In this document: positions 49,043-57,735 of the stretch, piece by piece
Numbering within the stretch: the first letter of the stretch is position 1
Layout: each line of letters begins with the position of its first letter
Origin: Streptomyces mirabilis
GTDB lineage: Bacteria > Actinomycetota > Actinomycetes > Streptomycetales > Streptomycetaceae
Assembly (NCBI RefSeq): GCF_018310535.1
Contig: NZ_CP074102.1
Location: forward strand, 5,084,001-5,148,000
Direction: 5' to 3'
Length of the DNA: 64,000 nt
Translations under genes and position numbers: made by a program
Notes under the pieces: generated by a model
The model's input: only the letters and a program-made list of their open reading frames with translations
What the model was told of the DNA's origin: nothing
Databases searched by the model: none

Positions 49043-50200
49043 TTGGCCGGATCGGCTGATTTCGACCTGTACCGCCCGTCCGAGGAGCACGACATGCTCC
49101 GTGACGCGATCCGCTCGCTGGCCGAGGCGAAGATCGCGCCGTACGCGGCCGTGGTGGACGAGGAAGCCCGTTTCCCGCAGGAGGCCCTGGACGCCCTGGT
49201 CTCCTCCGACCTGCACGCCGTGCACGTGCCGGAGTCGTACGGCGGCGCGGGTGCCGACGCGCTCGCCACGGTGATCGTGATCGAGGAGGTGGCGCGTGTC
49301 TGTGCCAGCTCCTCCCTGATCCCGGCCGTGAACAAGCTGGGCTCGCTCCCGGTGATCCTCTCCGGTTCCGAGGCCCTGAAGCAGAAGTACCTGACCCCCC
49401 TCGCCAAGGGCGACGGGATGTTCTCGTACTGCCTCTCGGAGCCGGACGCGGGCTCGGACGCCGCGGGCATGAAGACGAAGGCCGTCCGTGACGGCGACGA
49501 CTACGTCCTCAACGGTGTGAAGCGCTGGATCACCAACGCGGGCGAGTCCGAGTACTACACGGTGATGGCGGTCACCGACCCCACCAAGCGTTCGAAGGGC
49601 ATTTCGGCCTTCGTCGTCGAGAAGTCGGACGAGGGCGTCTCCTTCGGTGCCCCCGAGAAGAAGCTCGGCATCAAGGGCTCCCCGACGCGCGAGGTCTACC
49701 TCGACAACGTCCGCATCCCGGCCGACCGCATGATCGGCGAGGAGGGCACCGGCTTCGCCACGGCCATGAAGACCCTGGACCACACCCGCATCACGATCGC
49801 CGCGCAGGCGCTCGGCATCGCGCAGGGTGCCCTCGACTACGCCAAGGGCTATGTCCAGGAGCGCAAGCAGTTCGGCAAGGCGATCGCCGACTTCCAGGGC
49901 ATCCAGTTCATGCTCGCCGACATGGCCATGAAGATCGAGGCCGCCCGCCAGCTGACGTACGCGGCGGCGGCCAAGTCGGAGCGCGGCGACAGCGACCTCA
50001 CCTTCCAGGGCGCCGCGGCCAAGTGCTTCGCCTCGGACGTGGCGATGGAGGTCACCACGGACGCCGTCCAGCTCCTCGGCGGCTACGGCTACACCCGCGA
50101 CTACCCGGTCGAGCGCATGATGCGCGACGCCAAGATCACCCAGATCTACGAGGGCACGAACCAGGTCCAGCGCATCGTGATGGCCCGCAACCTCCCGTAA
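49043..50200 (+). CDS. Acyl-CoA dehydrogenase
   Basis: A 385-residue FAD enzyme that introduces the first double bond in fatty-acid or branched-chain acyl-CoA breakdown. Signatures are YCLSEPDAGSDAAG, RWITNAG, LDHTRITIAAQALGIA, LLGGYGYTRDYPVER, and the catalytic Glu370 in IYEGTNQVQR. The start is a TTG at 49043: it is the only start codon in frame near the conserved N-terminus, and the upstream site is weak. The sequence fits short-chain/isobutyryl types, but the substrate is not fixed. A hairpin at 50223-50249 follows. Confidence 0.93.
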   Translation: MAGSADFDLYRPSEEHDMLRDAIRSLAEAKIAPYAAVVDEEARFPQEALDALVSSDLHAVHVPESYGGAGADALATVIVIEEVARVCASSSLIPAVNKLGSLPVILSGSEALKQKYLTPLAKGDGMFSYCLSEPDAGSDAAGMKTKAVRDGDDYVLNGVKRWITNAGESEYYTVMAVTDPTKRSKGISAFVVEKSDEGVSFGAPEKKLGIKGSPTREVYLDNVRIPADRMIGEEGTGFATAMKTLDHTRITIAAQALGIAQGALDYAKGYVQERKQFGKAIADFQGIQFMLADMAMKIEAARQLTYAAAAKSERGDSDLTFQGAAAKCFASDVAMEVTTDAVQLLGGYGYTRDYPVERMMRDAKITQIYEGTNQVQRIVMARNLP

Positions 50201-50222
50201 CCCACCCCCGCACCACGGACTT

Positions 50223-50249
50223 GAGGGGCACCCCGCCGGGGTGCCCCTC
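50223..50249. terminator. Terminator between the acyl-CoA dehydrogenase and HAD genes
   Basis: GAGGGGCACCCC (50223-50234) and GGGGTGCCCCTC (50238-50249) pair over 12 bp with a GCC loop; GTTCTT follows on the plus strand. It lies between convergent genes. Confidence 0.75.
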
Positions 50250-50269
50250 GTTCTTGTCCCCAGGCGGCC

Positions 50270-50908
50270 TCACGCGCCGTTCAGGGCGCCCCGCAGATCC
50301 TCCGGCGTGCGGTAGTGGACGGTCCGCATGCCGAGTGCGGCCGCCGCCTCCACGTTCTCCAGGGTGTCGTCCACGAACAGGCAGCGCCCGGCCGGGACGC
50401 CGGCCCGTTCGACGGCGATGTCGTAGATGCGCCGGTCGGGCTTCGCGATGCCCACCCGCGCGCTGCTGACCACGTGGTCGGCGAGGTCCGTCAGACCCAG
50501 GGCCTCCAGGTCCTCCTCCAGCTGGACCGAGGTGTTGGTGACGAGGACCAGGGGCATGTGGGCGCGGGCCCGGCGCAGCAGCGCCACCACCGTCTCGTCG
50601 GCGTGGAACGGCGAGCGTACGAGCGCCGTGCTCAGCTCCACCGCCGTCCCGTCGGGCACCAGCCCGGTCAGGCCCCGCAGGATCGACCCCGCCCACTCGT
50701 CCGGTGTGATCCGGCCCAGCACCAGCGGAAGCACCGTCTCCGGTGCGAAGGCCACCTTCATGGTGGTGCCCTCGGCCAGCCCGGCGGCGCGCTCCAGCGC
50801 GTACAGGCGGTCCGGTTCGTAGACGCGGATCACGTTGTCGACGTCACAGAGCACCGCGTCGAAGGGGCGTCCGCCGGAAGCGGACGGGGCGGCGGGGGAG
50901 AGGGTCAT
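50270..50908 (-). CDS. HAD-superfamily hydrolase
   Basis: A 212-residue HAD hydrolase with a helical cap. Motif I is LCDVDN with nucleophile Asp22 and acid/base Asp24, motif II LVTNTS, motif III Lys in IAKPDRRIYD, and motif IV FVDDT. These match phosphatases of the phosphoglycolate/epoxide-hydrolase-N subgroup. The ATG at 50908 has AGGGTGA 6 nt upstream. It is followed leftward by the terminator shared with the acyl-CoA dehydrogenase gene. The substrate is unknown. Confidence 0.88.
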   Translation of the reverse strand: MTLSPAAPSASGGRPFDAVLCDVDNVIRVYEPDRLYALERAAGLAEGTTMKVAFAPETVLPLVLGRITPDEWAGSILRGLTGLVPDGTAVELSTALVRSPFHADETVVALLRRARAHMPLVLVTNTSVQLEEDLEALGLTDLADHVVSSARVGIAKPDRRIYDIAVERAGVPAGRCLFVDDTLENVEAAAALGMRTVHYRTPEDLRGALNGA

Positions 50909-51036
50909 GGCGTCACCCTGACATCCGCCCGGGAGCCGCTGTCGGCCAGGGCCACCGGCCAGGGTGACTTCCCGGCCCGGTCCTCGGGCGTCCGGCATCA
51001 CCGAACCCCTTGGTTCTTCCGGCGCTCGCATCCGTA

Positions 51037-51582
51037 CTAGTCCAGCCCCTCCGCCGCCCGCTTCTCCCGGAGTTCCATGATCGCCCGGCGGCGGGCCAGC
51101 CGGTGGGTGCGCCGGATCTGCGCCTCCTGGTAGCGACGCTCGTCGCGCTCGGTCTCTGGGAGGACGGGCGGCACGCGCCGCGGCTTGCCGTCGGCGTCGA
51201 CCGCGGCGAAGACGAGATAGGCCGAACCGACCTGCTGGGGCGGCGTCGACTCGTTCCAGCGCTCGGCCAGCACGCGCACGCCGACCTCCATGGACGTGCG
51301 CCCCGTCCAGTTCACCTGGGCCTTCACATGGACGAGGTCGCCCACCCGGACCGGCTCCAGGAAGACCATCTCGTCCATGGAGGCGGTGACGGCCGGCCCG
51401 CCGGAGTGCCGCCCGGCCACCGCGCCCGCCGCGTCGTCGACGAGCTTCATGATCACTCCGCCGTGCACCGTGCCCAGAAGGTTGGTGTCGTTGTGGGTCA
51501 TGATGTGGCTGAGGGTGGTCCGGGACGCGAAGGTCGGCTTGCCCGGAATATCGGATTCCGGGTTGGGCGCCAGGTCTGTCAT
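51037..51582 (-). CDS. Hotdog-fold acyl-CoA thioesterase
   Basis: A 181-residue YciA/BFIT-type acyl-CoA thioesterase that hydrolyses acyl-CoA to free acid and CoA. Active-site features are the NDTNLLGTVHGG loop followed by VDDAAGAVAGRH, and DLVHVKAQVNWTGRTSMEV. The C-terminus is strongly basic (RRTHRLARRRAIMELREKR). The ATG at 51582 has no Shine-Dalgarno but a TAGGGT 7 nt upstream, suggesting a leaderless transcript. It is divergent from the first LCP gene. Confidence 0.9.
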   Translation of the reverse strand: MTDLAPNPESDIPGKPTFASRTTLSHIMTHNDTNLLGTVHGGVIMKLVDDAAGAVAGRHSGGPAVTASMDEMVFLEPVRVGDLVHVKAQVNWTGRTSMEVGVRVLAERWNESTPPQQVGSAYLVFAAVDADGKPRRVPPVLPETERDERRYQEAQIRRTHRLARRRAIMELREKRAAEGLD

Positions 51583-51589
51583 GACGTCC

Positions 51590-51595
51590 ACCCTA
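51590..51595 (-). promoter_or_regulatory. -10 box placed for a leaderless transcript (TAGGGT)
   Basis: TAGGGT on the minus strand ends 7 nt before the ATG at 51582 of the thioesterase gene. Confidence 0.5.
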
Positions 51596-51676
51596 TGCGG
51601 GGGCGTGCGGCGGTCTCTTTGCATCAGCTCTGCAACAGGCGTGACCCAGATCTCCCCGGTCTCTTGTTAGGCACAC

Positions 51677-51704
51677 CATGCGGACCTGCACACTGGTCCG
51701 CATG
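51677..51704 (+). promoter_or_regulatory. Inverted repeat enclosing the LCP start codon
   Basis: CATGCGGACC (51677-51686) and GGTCCGCATG (51695-51704) are perfect 10 bp arms around TGCACACT. Each arm contains an ATG in the LCP frame; the second (51702) is the preferred start. In RNA this would hide the start codon; in DNA it could be an operator. Confidence 0.6.
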
Positions 51705-52988
51705 AACGATTGGCCCGACGGGTGGTCCGACAGCAACCGCAGCGACCGTTACGGACGCGGCAGCGCAGGCGCTCAGCCTGAGGGCGCCCGCGTCATGCGG
51801 CAGGTTCAGCGTGGCCCGGGAACGCCCGGTCCGCGCCCGTCCGCCCCGCCGTACGGCGGGGTGCCCCAGCAGCCGACGTACGACGACGGCCAGGGGTATG
51901 ACAACGGGTACGACTCCGGTTACAACACCGGGCAGGTCTACGGTTCGCCGGGCGGTCCCGGCGGTCCGCAGGGTCCCGGCGGTCAGGGCGGCCGTGGCCC
52001 GCGCCCCGCGCCGAACTGGCGGCGGCGGATCAAGTGGACCGCGATCACGCTGGTCACGCTGCTGGTCGTTGTCTCCGTGGGCACCTACTTCTGGGCCGAC
52101 TCCAAGCTCCACCGTGACGTGGATCTCTCGAAGGTCATAGACCGGCCCGAGGCGGGCAAGGGCACCAACTACCTGATCGTCGGTTCCGACAGCCGCGCGG
52201 GCATGTCGGCCGAGGACAAGAAGAAGCTGCACACCGGGTCCGCCGAGGGCAAGCGCACGGACTCGATGATGATCCTGCACGTCGGGGACAACGGCGACAC
52301 GCTGCTCTCCCTGCCCCGCGACTCGAACGTGACGATCCCCACGTACAAGGGATCCGCGTCCGGCAAGACCTTCCAGGGCACGGGCCGTCAGGTGAAGCTG
52401 AACGCGGCGTACGCGGAGGACGGGCCGACGCTGCTGGTCCGCACCATCGAGTACAACACCGGCCTGCACATCGACCACTACGTGGAGATCGGTTTCGCCG
52501 GGTTCGCGAACATCGTCGATGCGGTCGGCGGCGTGGAGATGACCCTCGACCAGGGCTTCAAGGACAAGTACTCCGGCGCCGACTTCAAGGCGGGCAAGCA
52601 GACCCTCAACGGCGAGCAGGCCCTCGCCTTCGTCCGTACCCGCCACGCCTTCGCGGCCTCCGACCTCCAGCGCACCAAGAACCAGCAGAAGTTCCTGTCC
52701 GCGCTGGCCCACCAGGTCGCGACCCCGGGGACCGTCCTGAACCCCTTCAAGCTCTACCCGACCATGGGCTCGGGCCTCGACAGCCTCACCGTCGACAAGG
52801 ACATGAGCCTGTGGGACCTCGGCAGCATGTTCTGGGCGATGAAGGGTGTCACCGGCGGCAGCGGCAAGTCCATGAACATGCCGATCTCCGGCTCCACGGG
52901 CGGCAACCTGGTCTGGGACAAGGCCAAGGTCAAGGCGCTGGTCGACGAGCTGAAGAACGACCAGACGGTGACCGTGTCGGGCAACTGA
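51702..52988 (+). CDS. LCP-family cell-wall glycopolymer ligase (no LytR_C domain)
   Basis: A 428-residue LytR-CpsA-Psr protein. LCP enzymes transfer lipid-linked glycopolymers to peptidoglycan outside the membrane. A 100-residue Pro/Gly/Gln-rich cytoplasmic part is followed by TM at about 112-132. The LCP domain contains IVGSDSRAG, TDSMMILHV, SLPRDS with the catalytic arginine, KLNAAYAEDGP, and FVRTRHAF. The start at 51702 (MNDWPDGWSD) matches what I recall of Streptomyces homologues; an in-frame ATG lies at 51678. Both lie in a perfect hairpin. The terminator at 53001-53037 follows. Confidence 0.92.
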   Translation: MNDWPDGWSDSNRSDRYGRGSAGAQPEGARVMRQVQRGPGTPGPRPSAPPYGGVPQQPTYDDGQGYDNGYDSGYNTGQVYGSPGGPGGPQGPGGQGGRGPRPAPNWRRRIKWTAITLVTLLVVVSVGTYFWADSKLHRDVDLSKVIDRPEAGKGTNYLIVGSDSRAGMSAEDKKKLHTGSAEGKRTDSMMILHVGDNGDTLLSLPRDSNVTIPTYKGSASGKTFQGTGRQVKLNAAYAEDGPTLLVRTIEYNTGLHIDHYVEIGFAGFANIVDAVGGVEMTLDQGFKDKYSGADFKAGKQTLNGEQALAFVRTRHAFAASDLQRTKNQQKFLSALAHQVATPGTVLNPFKLYPTMGSGLDSLTVDKDMSLWDLGSMFWAMKGVTGGSGKSMNMPISGSTGGNLVWDKAKVKALVDELKNDQTVTVSGN

Positions 52989-53000
52989 CCCGTACCACCA

Positions 53001-53037
53001 CGAAGGGCCCCGCCGGGCGAATCGGCGGGGCCCTTCG
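53001..53037. terminator. Terminator between two convergent LCP genes
   Basis: CGAAGGGCCCCGCCG (53001-53015) and CGGCGGGGCCCTTCG (53023-53037) form a perfect 15 bp stem with a 7 nt loop. Confidence 0.78.
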
Positions 53038-53062
53038 CGTGTCCCGTGGACGCGCGCGTCAC

Positions 53063-54565
53063 CTACGTGCACACCACCTGATCCCCCGTCACCACCCGGG
53101 TCGCCCCCTGGTAGGGATCCTGCACACGGACCCGTGTGACCTCCTTGAAGTCCGCCCCGGCGATCACCTTCAGCAGCGGCCCCCGCCCCTTGACCTCGCG
53201 CAGCTCGCTGCCCGGGAGCGCGGCGGCGAGGGACTTCGCGGAGCGGTCCCAGCGCGGGTCGTAGACGATGACGTTGTGCCGGGCGGTGCGGTCCGCGGCG
53301 TTGACGGGCCGGCCCGTCGTGCGGAACCCGGCGGCGGCCAGGGCGCTGTCCATGCGTTTGCCGAGGCCGTCCGTGGGCGTCCCGTTCTCCACCTGGACCT
53401 GGATCTGCTGCGGGGCCACCTCGACGCGCACGGTCCTGGCGGGCGCCGCCTTGTGCGGGGGAGCGAGCGGCTTGTCGTCGCGCAGTGACTGGAAGAGCGC
53501 GGCGGACTTGTTGTCGTCCCACTTCAGTGTGGAACCGATGCCCTTGACGACGTAGGCCATCTGCCCGATCGGCACGGTCGTGAACTCGGAGGAGGCGGGG
53601 GAGAAGTTCCGCATCGCCCGGCCGAGGTCCAGCAGCTCGTCCGTGCCGAACCCCTGGTCCGCGCGGACCGATCCGAGCACGGCCCGGGTGACATCACGGA
53701 ACTTCATCGGGTTCAGCAGCACCCCCGACGACGTGGCCCGCTCGATCAGCGCTGCCAGGAACCGCTGCTGGCGCTGCATCCGGCCGATGTCGGAGGCGCC
53801 GTCGACATGCCGGGAACGTACGTACTGGAGTGCCTGCCCGCCGTTCAGCGTGTGCGTGCCGGCGGACAGATCAAGTCCCGTGTACGAGTCCTTCAGGGGA
53901 TGCGCGGTGCAGATGCTCACGCCGCCGAGCACGTCCACCGTCTGCATGAAGCTGGTGAAATCGACCTCCAAGTAGTGGTCGATCTTCACGTGGGTCATGT
54001 TCTCGACGGTGCGCACGGTCAGCTGCGGGCCCCCCTCCGCGTACGCCGCGTTGAGCTTGATCGGGTGGGGGCCGTGCTCGGCGCCGGTGGTCTGGTCGGT
54101 GTGCGCGGGCACCTCGGCGTACGAGTCGCGCGGCAGGCTCACGACGGTGGCCCGCTCCCTGTCGGCGGCGATGTGCACGATCATCATCGTGTCGGTGCAG
54201 TGGCAGGGGGCACCGCCCAGACGGTACTTCCGCCGCTCCTCCTCCGTGATCTTGTCGCGACCGTCCGTGCCGACCAGCAGCACGTTCATGCCGTGGCCCG
54301 CCGCGGGGCGGTTCTTCATGTCCTTGAAGGGGTCGACCCGGGCGATGTCCTCGCCCAGGCTGGTGACCACCGCGTGCCCGATGCCCGCCGAGGCGAGGAC
54401 CACCACCGAGATCGTGGTGACCACCCGCATGGCCCAGCGCGGCTTCTTCCTCCGTACGGGGGGCCGTACGGTGGACCGCTCCGGAGGCCGCCGGGAGCGG
54501 GGCGGCTGCGGACGGCTCTGGGGGCGGGGCTGCGGGCGTGCGGGGGAGCGGGGCGGCGTGGGCAA
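53063..54565 (-). CDS. LCP-family protein with C-terminal LytR_C domain
   Basis: A 500-residue LCP protein. It has a Pro/Arg-rich cytoplasmic N-terminus, TM at about 47-65, an LCP domain (LLVGTDGRD, CTDTMMIVHI, SLPRDSYAEV, KLNAAYAEGGP, YVRSRHVDG), and a LytR_C region at about 375-480 (QVQVENGTPTDGLGKRMDSA). The start is the TTG at 54565, chosen because GGAGGTG lies 9 nt upstream; no ATG or GTG in this frame has a usable site before the TM, so the N-terminus is the least certain part. It is divergent from the glycosyltransferase gene. Confidence 0.85.
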   Translation of the reverse strand: MPTPPRSPARPQPRPQSRPQPPRSRRPPERSTVRPPVRRKKPRWAMRVVTTISVVVLASAGIGHAVVTSLGEDIARVDPFKDMKNRPAAGHGMNVLLVGTDGRDKITEEERRKYRLGGAPCHCTDTMMIVHIAADRERATVVSLPRDSYAEVPAHTDQTTGAEHGPHPIKLNAAYAEGGPQLTVRTVENMTHVKIDHYLEVDFTSFMQTVDVLGGVSICTAHPLKDSYTGLDLSAGTHTLNGGQALQYVRSRHVDGASDIGRMQRQQRFLAALIERATSSGVLLNPMKFRDVTRAVLGSVRADQGFGTDELLDLGRAMRNFSPASSEFTTVPIGQMAYVVKGIGSTLKWDDNKSAALFQSLRDDKPLAPPHKAAPARTVRVEVAPQQIQVQVENGTPTDGLGKRMDSALAAAGFRTTGRPVNAADRTARHNVIVYDPRWDRSAKSLAAALPGSELREVKGRGPLLKVIAGADFKEVTRVRVQDPYQGATRVVTGDQVVCT

Positions 54566-54678
54566 GGGGGGACACCTCCGCGGGGGTGAACGTGGGGATC
54601 CGTGAGCACCGTAGGCCCATACGATCTGCTGCCCGGCCCGCGGACCGGGCGGCGCGCGCCCGTGTCCCCCATTCGCGG

Positions 54679-54684
54679 TAACGT
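54679..54684 (+). promoter_or_regulatory. -10-like TAACGT before the glycosyltransferase gene
   Basis: TAACGT ends 8 nt before the ATG at 54693. No Shine-Dalgarno is present. This is one base longer than the other leaderless candidates, so the start site may lie 1-2 nt upstream of the ATG. Confidence 0.4.
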
Positions 54685-54692
54685 GACGTCCG

Positions 54693-55733
54693 ATGAGCGA
54701 GAAGTCTGACGTGCGGCCCCCCGCCGTTTCTGTGATCATGCCCGTCCTCGACGAGGAGCGGCATCTGCGCGGGGCCGTCCAAGCGATCCTGGCGCAGGAG
54801 TACGACGGCGAGATGGAGGTGGTGATCGCCATCGGTCCGTCCTCGGACCGTACGGAGGAGATCGCCGCCGAGCTCGTACGCGAAGACCCGCGCGTCCACA
54901 CCGTCCCGAACCCGACCGGTCGCACCCCGGCCGCGCTGAACGCGGCGATCAAGGCGTCCCGGCATCCCGTCGTCGTCCGCGTCGACGGGCACGGCATGCT
55001 TTCGCCCAACTACATCGCGACGGCCGTACGCCTCCTGGAGGAGACCGGCGCGCAGAACGTCGGCGGCATCATGCACGCCGAGGGCGAGAACGACTGGGAG
55101 CACGCGGTCGCCGCCGCGATGACCTCGAAGATCGGGGTCGGGAACGCCGCCTTCCACACGGGTGGCGAGGCCGCTCCCGCCGAGACCGTGTACCTCGGTG
55201 TCTTCCGGCGCGAGGCCCTGGAGCGTCAGGGCGGCTACAACGAGGAGTTCATCCGCGCCCAGGACTGGGAGCTGAACTTCCGGATCCGGGAGGCGGGCGG
55301 CCTCATCTGGTTCTCGCCCGAGCTGAAGGTGTCGTACCGGCCCCGGCCCTCGGTCAAGGCACTCGCCAAGCAGTACAAGGACTACGGGCGCTGGCGCCAT
55401 GTCGTCGCCCGCTATCACGAGGGCTCCATCAACCTGCGCTATCTCGCCCCGCCGACCGCCGTGTGCGCGATCGCGGCGGGCGTCGTGGTGGGCGTGGCGC
55501 TGACGCCCTGGGGCTTCCTGATCCCCGGCGGCTATCTCGCGGCGATAGCCGCGGGCTCGCTGCCCGCGGGCAAGGGGCTGCCCCTGAAGGCCCGCCTGCA
55601 GATCCCCGTCGCCCTCGCGACCATGCACATGTCGTGGGGCTTCGGCTTCCTCACCAGCCCGAAGGCGCTGGCGAAGAAGGTCATCGCCTCCCGTCGCCCG
55701 GCGGTGCTCGGCTCCACGGAACCCGCCAACTGA
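54693..55733 (+). CDS. Family 2 glycosyltransferase
   Basis: A 346-residue GT-A-fold glycosyltransferase. The nucleotide-sugar site shows VSVIMPVLDEERHL, the acidic VVVRVDGHG, and the acceptor-side AQDWELNFRIREAGG (the ED/QDW-type motif). Two hydrophobic segments near the C-terminus (about 255-295) anchor it to the membrane. Surrounded by LCP genes, it probably builds or modifies the lipid-linked polymer that they transfer. It ends at a strong bidirectional terminator (55747-55786). Confidence 0.9.
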   Translation: MSEKSDVRPPAVSVIMPVLDEERHLRGAVQAILAQEYDGEMEVVIAIGPSSDRTEEIAAELVREDPRVHTVPNPTGRTPAALNAAIKASRHPVVVRVDGHGMLSPNYIATAVRLLEETGAQNVGGIMHAEGENDWEHAVAAAMTSKIGVGNAAFHTGGEAAPAETVYLGVFRREALERQGGYNEEFIRAQDWELNFRIREAGGLIWFSPELKVSYRPRPSVKALAKQYKDYGRWRHVVARYHEGSINLRYLAPPTAVCAIAAGVVVGVALTPWGFLIPGGYLAAIAAGSLPAGKGLPLKARLQIPVALATMHMSWGFGFLTSPKALAKKVIASRRPAVLGSTEPAN

Positions 55734-55746
55734 GCCCCATCCACCA

Positions 55747-55786
55747 GCAGTTGGGCCCCTCTCGAGGTCGAGAGGGGCCCAACTGC
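55747..55786. terminator. Bidirectional terminator, 19 bp arms with a 2 nt centre
   Basis: The arms 55747-55765 and 55768-55786 (outer ends GCAGTTGGGCCCC/GGGGCCCAACTGC) pair perfectly around GG. TTT follows on the plus strand. It lies between the glycosyltransferase gene and the next, convergent LCP gene. Confidence 0.82.
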
Positions 55787-55800
55787 TTTCCATCGACCGC

Positions 55801-57594
55801 CTACGACCAGGTGTAGTCCTTGTTGACGTGCATACAGGCGTCGGCCTTGGCGCCGTTGAGCACGTCCGCGGACTCCGGCGTCGTGTTGTCCTGCGCCTTG
55901 GCCTTGTACGCCGTGCCCTCGCGCCAGTCGGCACCGACCACGAGCGTGACGCCCGAGACGTCCGTCGACTTCTTCACCGCGCTCAGCGGGACCCCCAGCG
56001 CCTTGGCGACCGCCTGGGCGTCGCCCTGCAGGTCGGCGCTCGGGTAGCGGATCACCGTCGTCTCCTCGACGGTCGCCGCCGAGGTGTCCGCCTCGGCCTT
56101 GGTGAAGCCCTTGCCGACGAGCAGCTGGGACACCGTGCGCGCGCGTCCGCCGACCGGGCCCAGCGTGGCTGTGCGGGTGCCGTTCTGCACGGTCACCCCG
56201 ATCTGGTCGTCCGCGGCGGCCGGGTCCGTGGAGGCCTTCACCGCGGTCGCCGTCTTCTTCTTGTCCTTGCCGTCGAGCGCGATGTCCTCACGGACGAGAC
56301 GGAACAGCTGCTCGGCCTCGACCGGCTTGGGCTCCACGCGGTTGCTGTCCGACACGGCCCACTGCCAGGGCATCGTGGTCATCGTGATGCGCTTCGGCTC
56401 GACCTTCTTCAGCTCGTTGCCGAGGTCGTAGAGCTTCAGCACGCTGCCCAGGCCCTTGTCGACGGTCAGCGCCTTGGTGGCCGTCTCCGCGAGGCTGCGC
56501 AGCTTGCCGGGGTTGCTGATCGTGGCGTTCTTGCGCAGCTGGCGGACCATCGAGTTCATGTACTGGTGCTGGGCCTTGGTCCGGCCGATGTCCGTGTTGT
56601 CCTCGAAGCCGTATCGCGTCCGCAGCCACGCCAGGGCTTGCGTGCCCTTGACGGGGGTCGTGCCCTTCTTGAGCTTCAGCCCGGAGCCGTGTCCTTGGCT
56701 GTCCTTGGAGTAGACGTTCGCGTCCACGCAGACCGGGACGCCGCCGATCGCGTCCGCCATCGACACCACACCCGAGAAGTCGATCTTCATGAAGTGGTCG
56801 ATGTGGATCTTGGTGAGCTTCTCCCAGGTGGCCACCGTGCAACCGGGGCCACCGCGCCCGAGCGAGGTGTTGGTCATCACCAGCCCGACGGTCGCCGGGT
56901 AGACCTTCTTGGTGTCCGGGTCCGTGCACTTGGGCATTTTCAGCAGGGTGTCGCGAGGCATGCTGATCACCGACATGTTGCTGCGGTCGGCGGAGAGGTG
57001 CAGCAGCATCTGGACGTCCGCGAGCGGGGTACCGCCGAAGGTCTCCTTGGCGCCGCCGAGAGACTGGTTCTCCTTGGTGTCCCGGGCGTCCGAGCCGATC
57101 AGAAGGATGTTCAGGGGGGTCTGCCCGGCCGCGTTCGCCTTGCTCTTGGCCGCCCGGTCCTTCTCGTCGCCGAGGTTCAGGTCGTCCTTCTTGATGTTGT
57201 CGTTCAGGTGCTGGTAGTAGAGGTAACCGGCGCCCGCGGTGCCAAGTATCAAAACCGCCAGGACCGACGCCGACCAGCGCAGTATGCGGCGTCTGCGCCG
57301 CGGGTGCCCGTCGCCGCCGCCCCTGCGCCCGCCGCCACCGCCGTGCCGGCCCTGCCCACGCGGTTCGGCCGACGCGTCGTCGCCGCCCTTGTCGACCGGA
57401 CGCCCGTCGCGCCCGGTGTCTCTACCGGTGGAGCCACTGTCTTCACTGGTGGCACTGTCACCTCTGCCGCCGGAAGCTCCGCCTCCGTCGGTGGGATTGC
57501 CGTTCTCGTCGTACAGGCTGTCGTCCCAGCCCAGATCGTCGGCCTGCCGGACACGTGGTCGAGCCCCCTCCCCACGCACACCGCTTCGCGCCAT
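55801..57594 (-). CDS. LCP-family protein with C-terminal LytR_C domain
   Basis: A 597-residue LCP protein. The first 100 residues are Gly/Arg/Asp-rich, with TM at about 108-128. The LCP domain shows LLIGSDARD, ADVQMLLHL, SMPRDTLLKM, MTNTSLGRGGPGC and WLRTRYGF. A LytR_C region follows at about 455-560 (VTVQNGTRTATLGPVGGRAR). The ATG at 57594 follows GGAGGGG by 9 nt. It shares the order and spacing of a paralogous row with the next two genes, all leftward. Confidence 0.92.
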   Translation of the reverse strand: MARSGVRGEGARPRVRQADDLGWDDSLYDENGNPTDGGGASGGRGDSATSEDSGSTGRDTGRDGRPVDKGGDDASAEPRGQGRHGGGGGRRGGGDGHPRRRRRILRWSASVLAVLILGTAGAGYLYYQHLNDNIKKDDLNLGDEKDRAAKSKANAAGQTPLNILLIGSDARDTKENQSLGGAKETFGGTPLADVQMLLHLSADRSNMSVISMPRDTLLKMPKCTDPDTKKVYPATVGLVMTNTSLGRGGPGCTVATWEKLTKIHIDHFMKIDFSGVVSMADAIGGVPVCVDANVYSKDSQGHGSGLKLKKGTTPVKGTQALAWLRTRYGFEDNTDIGRTKAQHQYMNSMVRQLRKNATISNPGKLRSLAETATKALTVDKGLGSVLKLYDLGNELKKVEPKRITMTTMPWQWAVSDSNRVEPKPVEAEQLFRLVREDIALDGKDKKKTATAVKASTDPAAADDQIGVTVQNGTRTATLGPVGGRARTVSQLLVGKGFTKAEADTSAATVEETTVIRYPSADLQGDAQAVAKALGVPLSAVKKSTDVSGVTLVVGADWREGTAYKAKAQDNTTPESADVLNGAKADACMHVNKDYTWS

Positions 57595-57735
57595 CTCCCT
57601 GCCCCTCCCCACCCTGCGCCTGACAAACGGGTCCGTCTCGCGCCCGATCGGACGCGTACGTCTGGCCGGACACCCCTTGCGTCCGGCCCGGACGCCCCCG
57701 CGTCCTGTTAGACGTCTGACAGACCCGTTAGGTCA

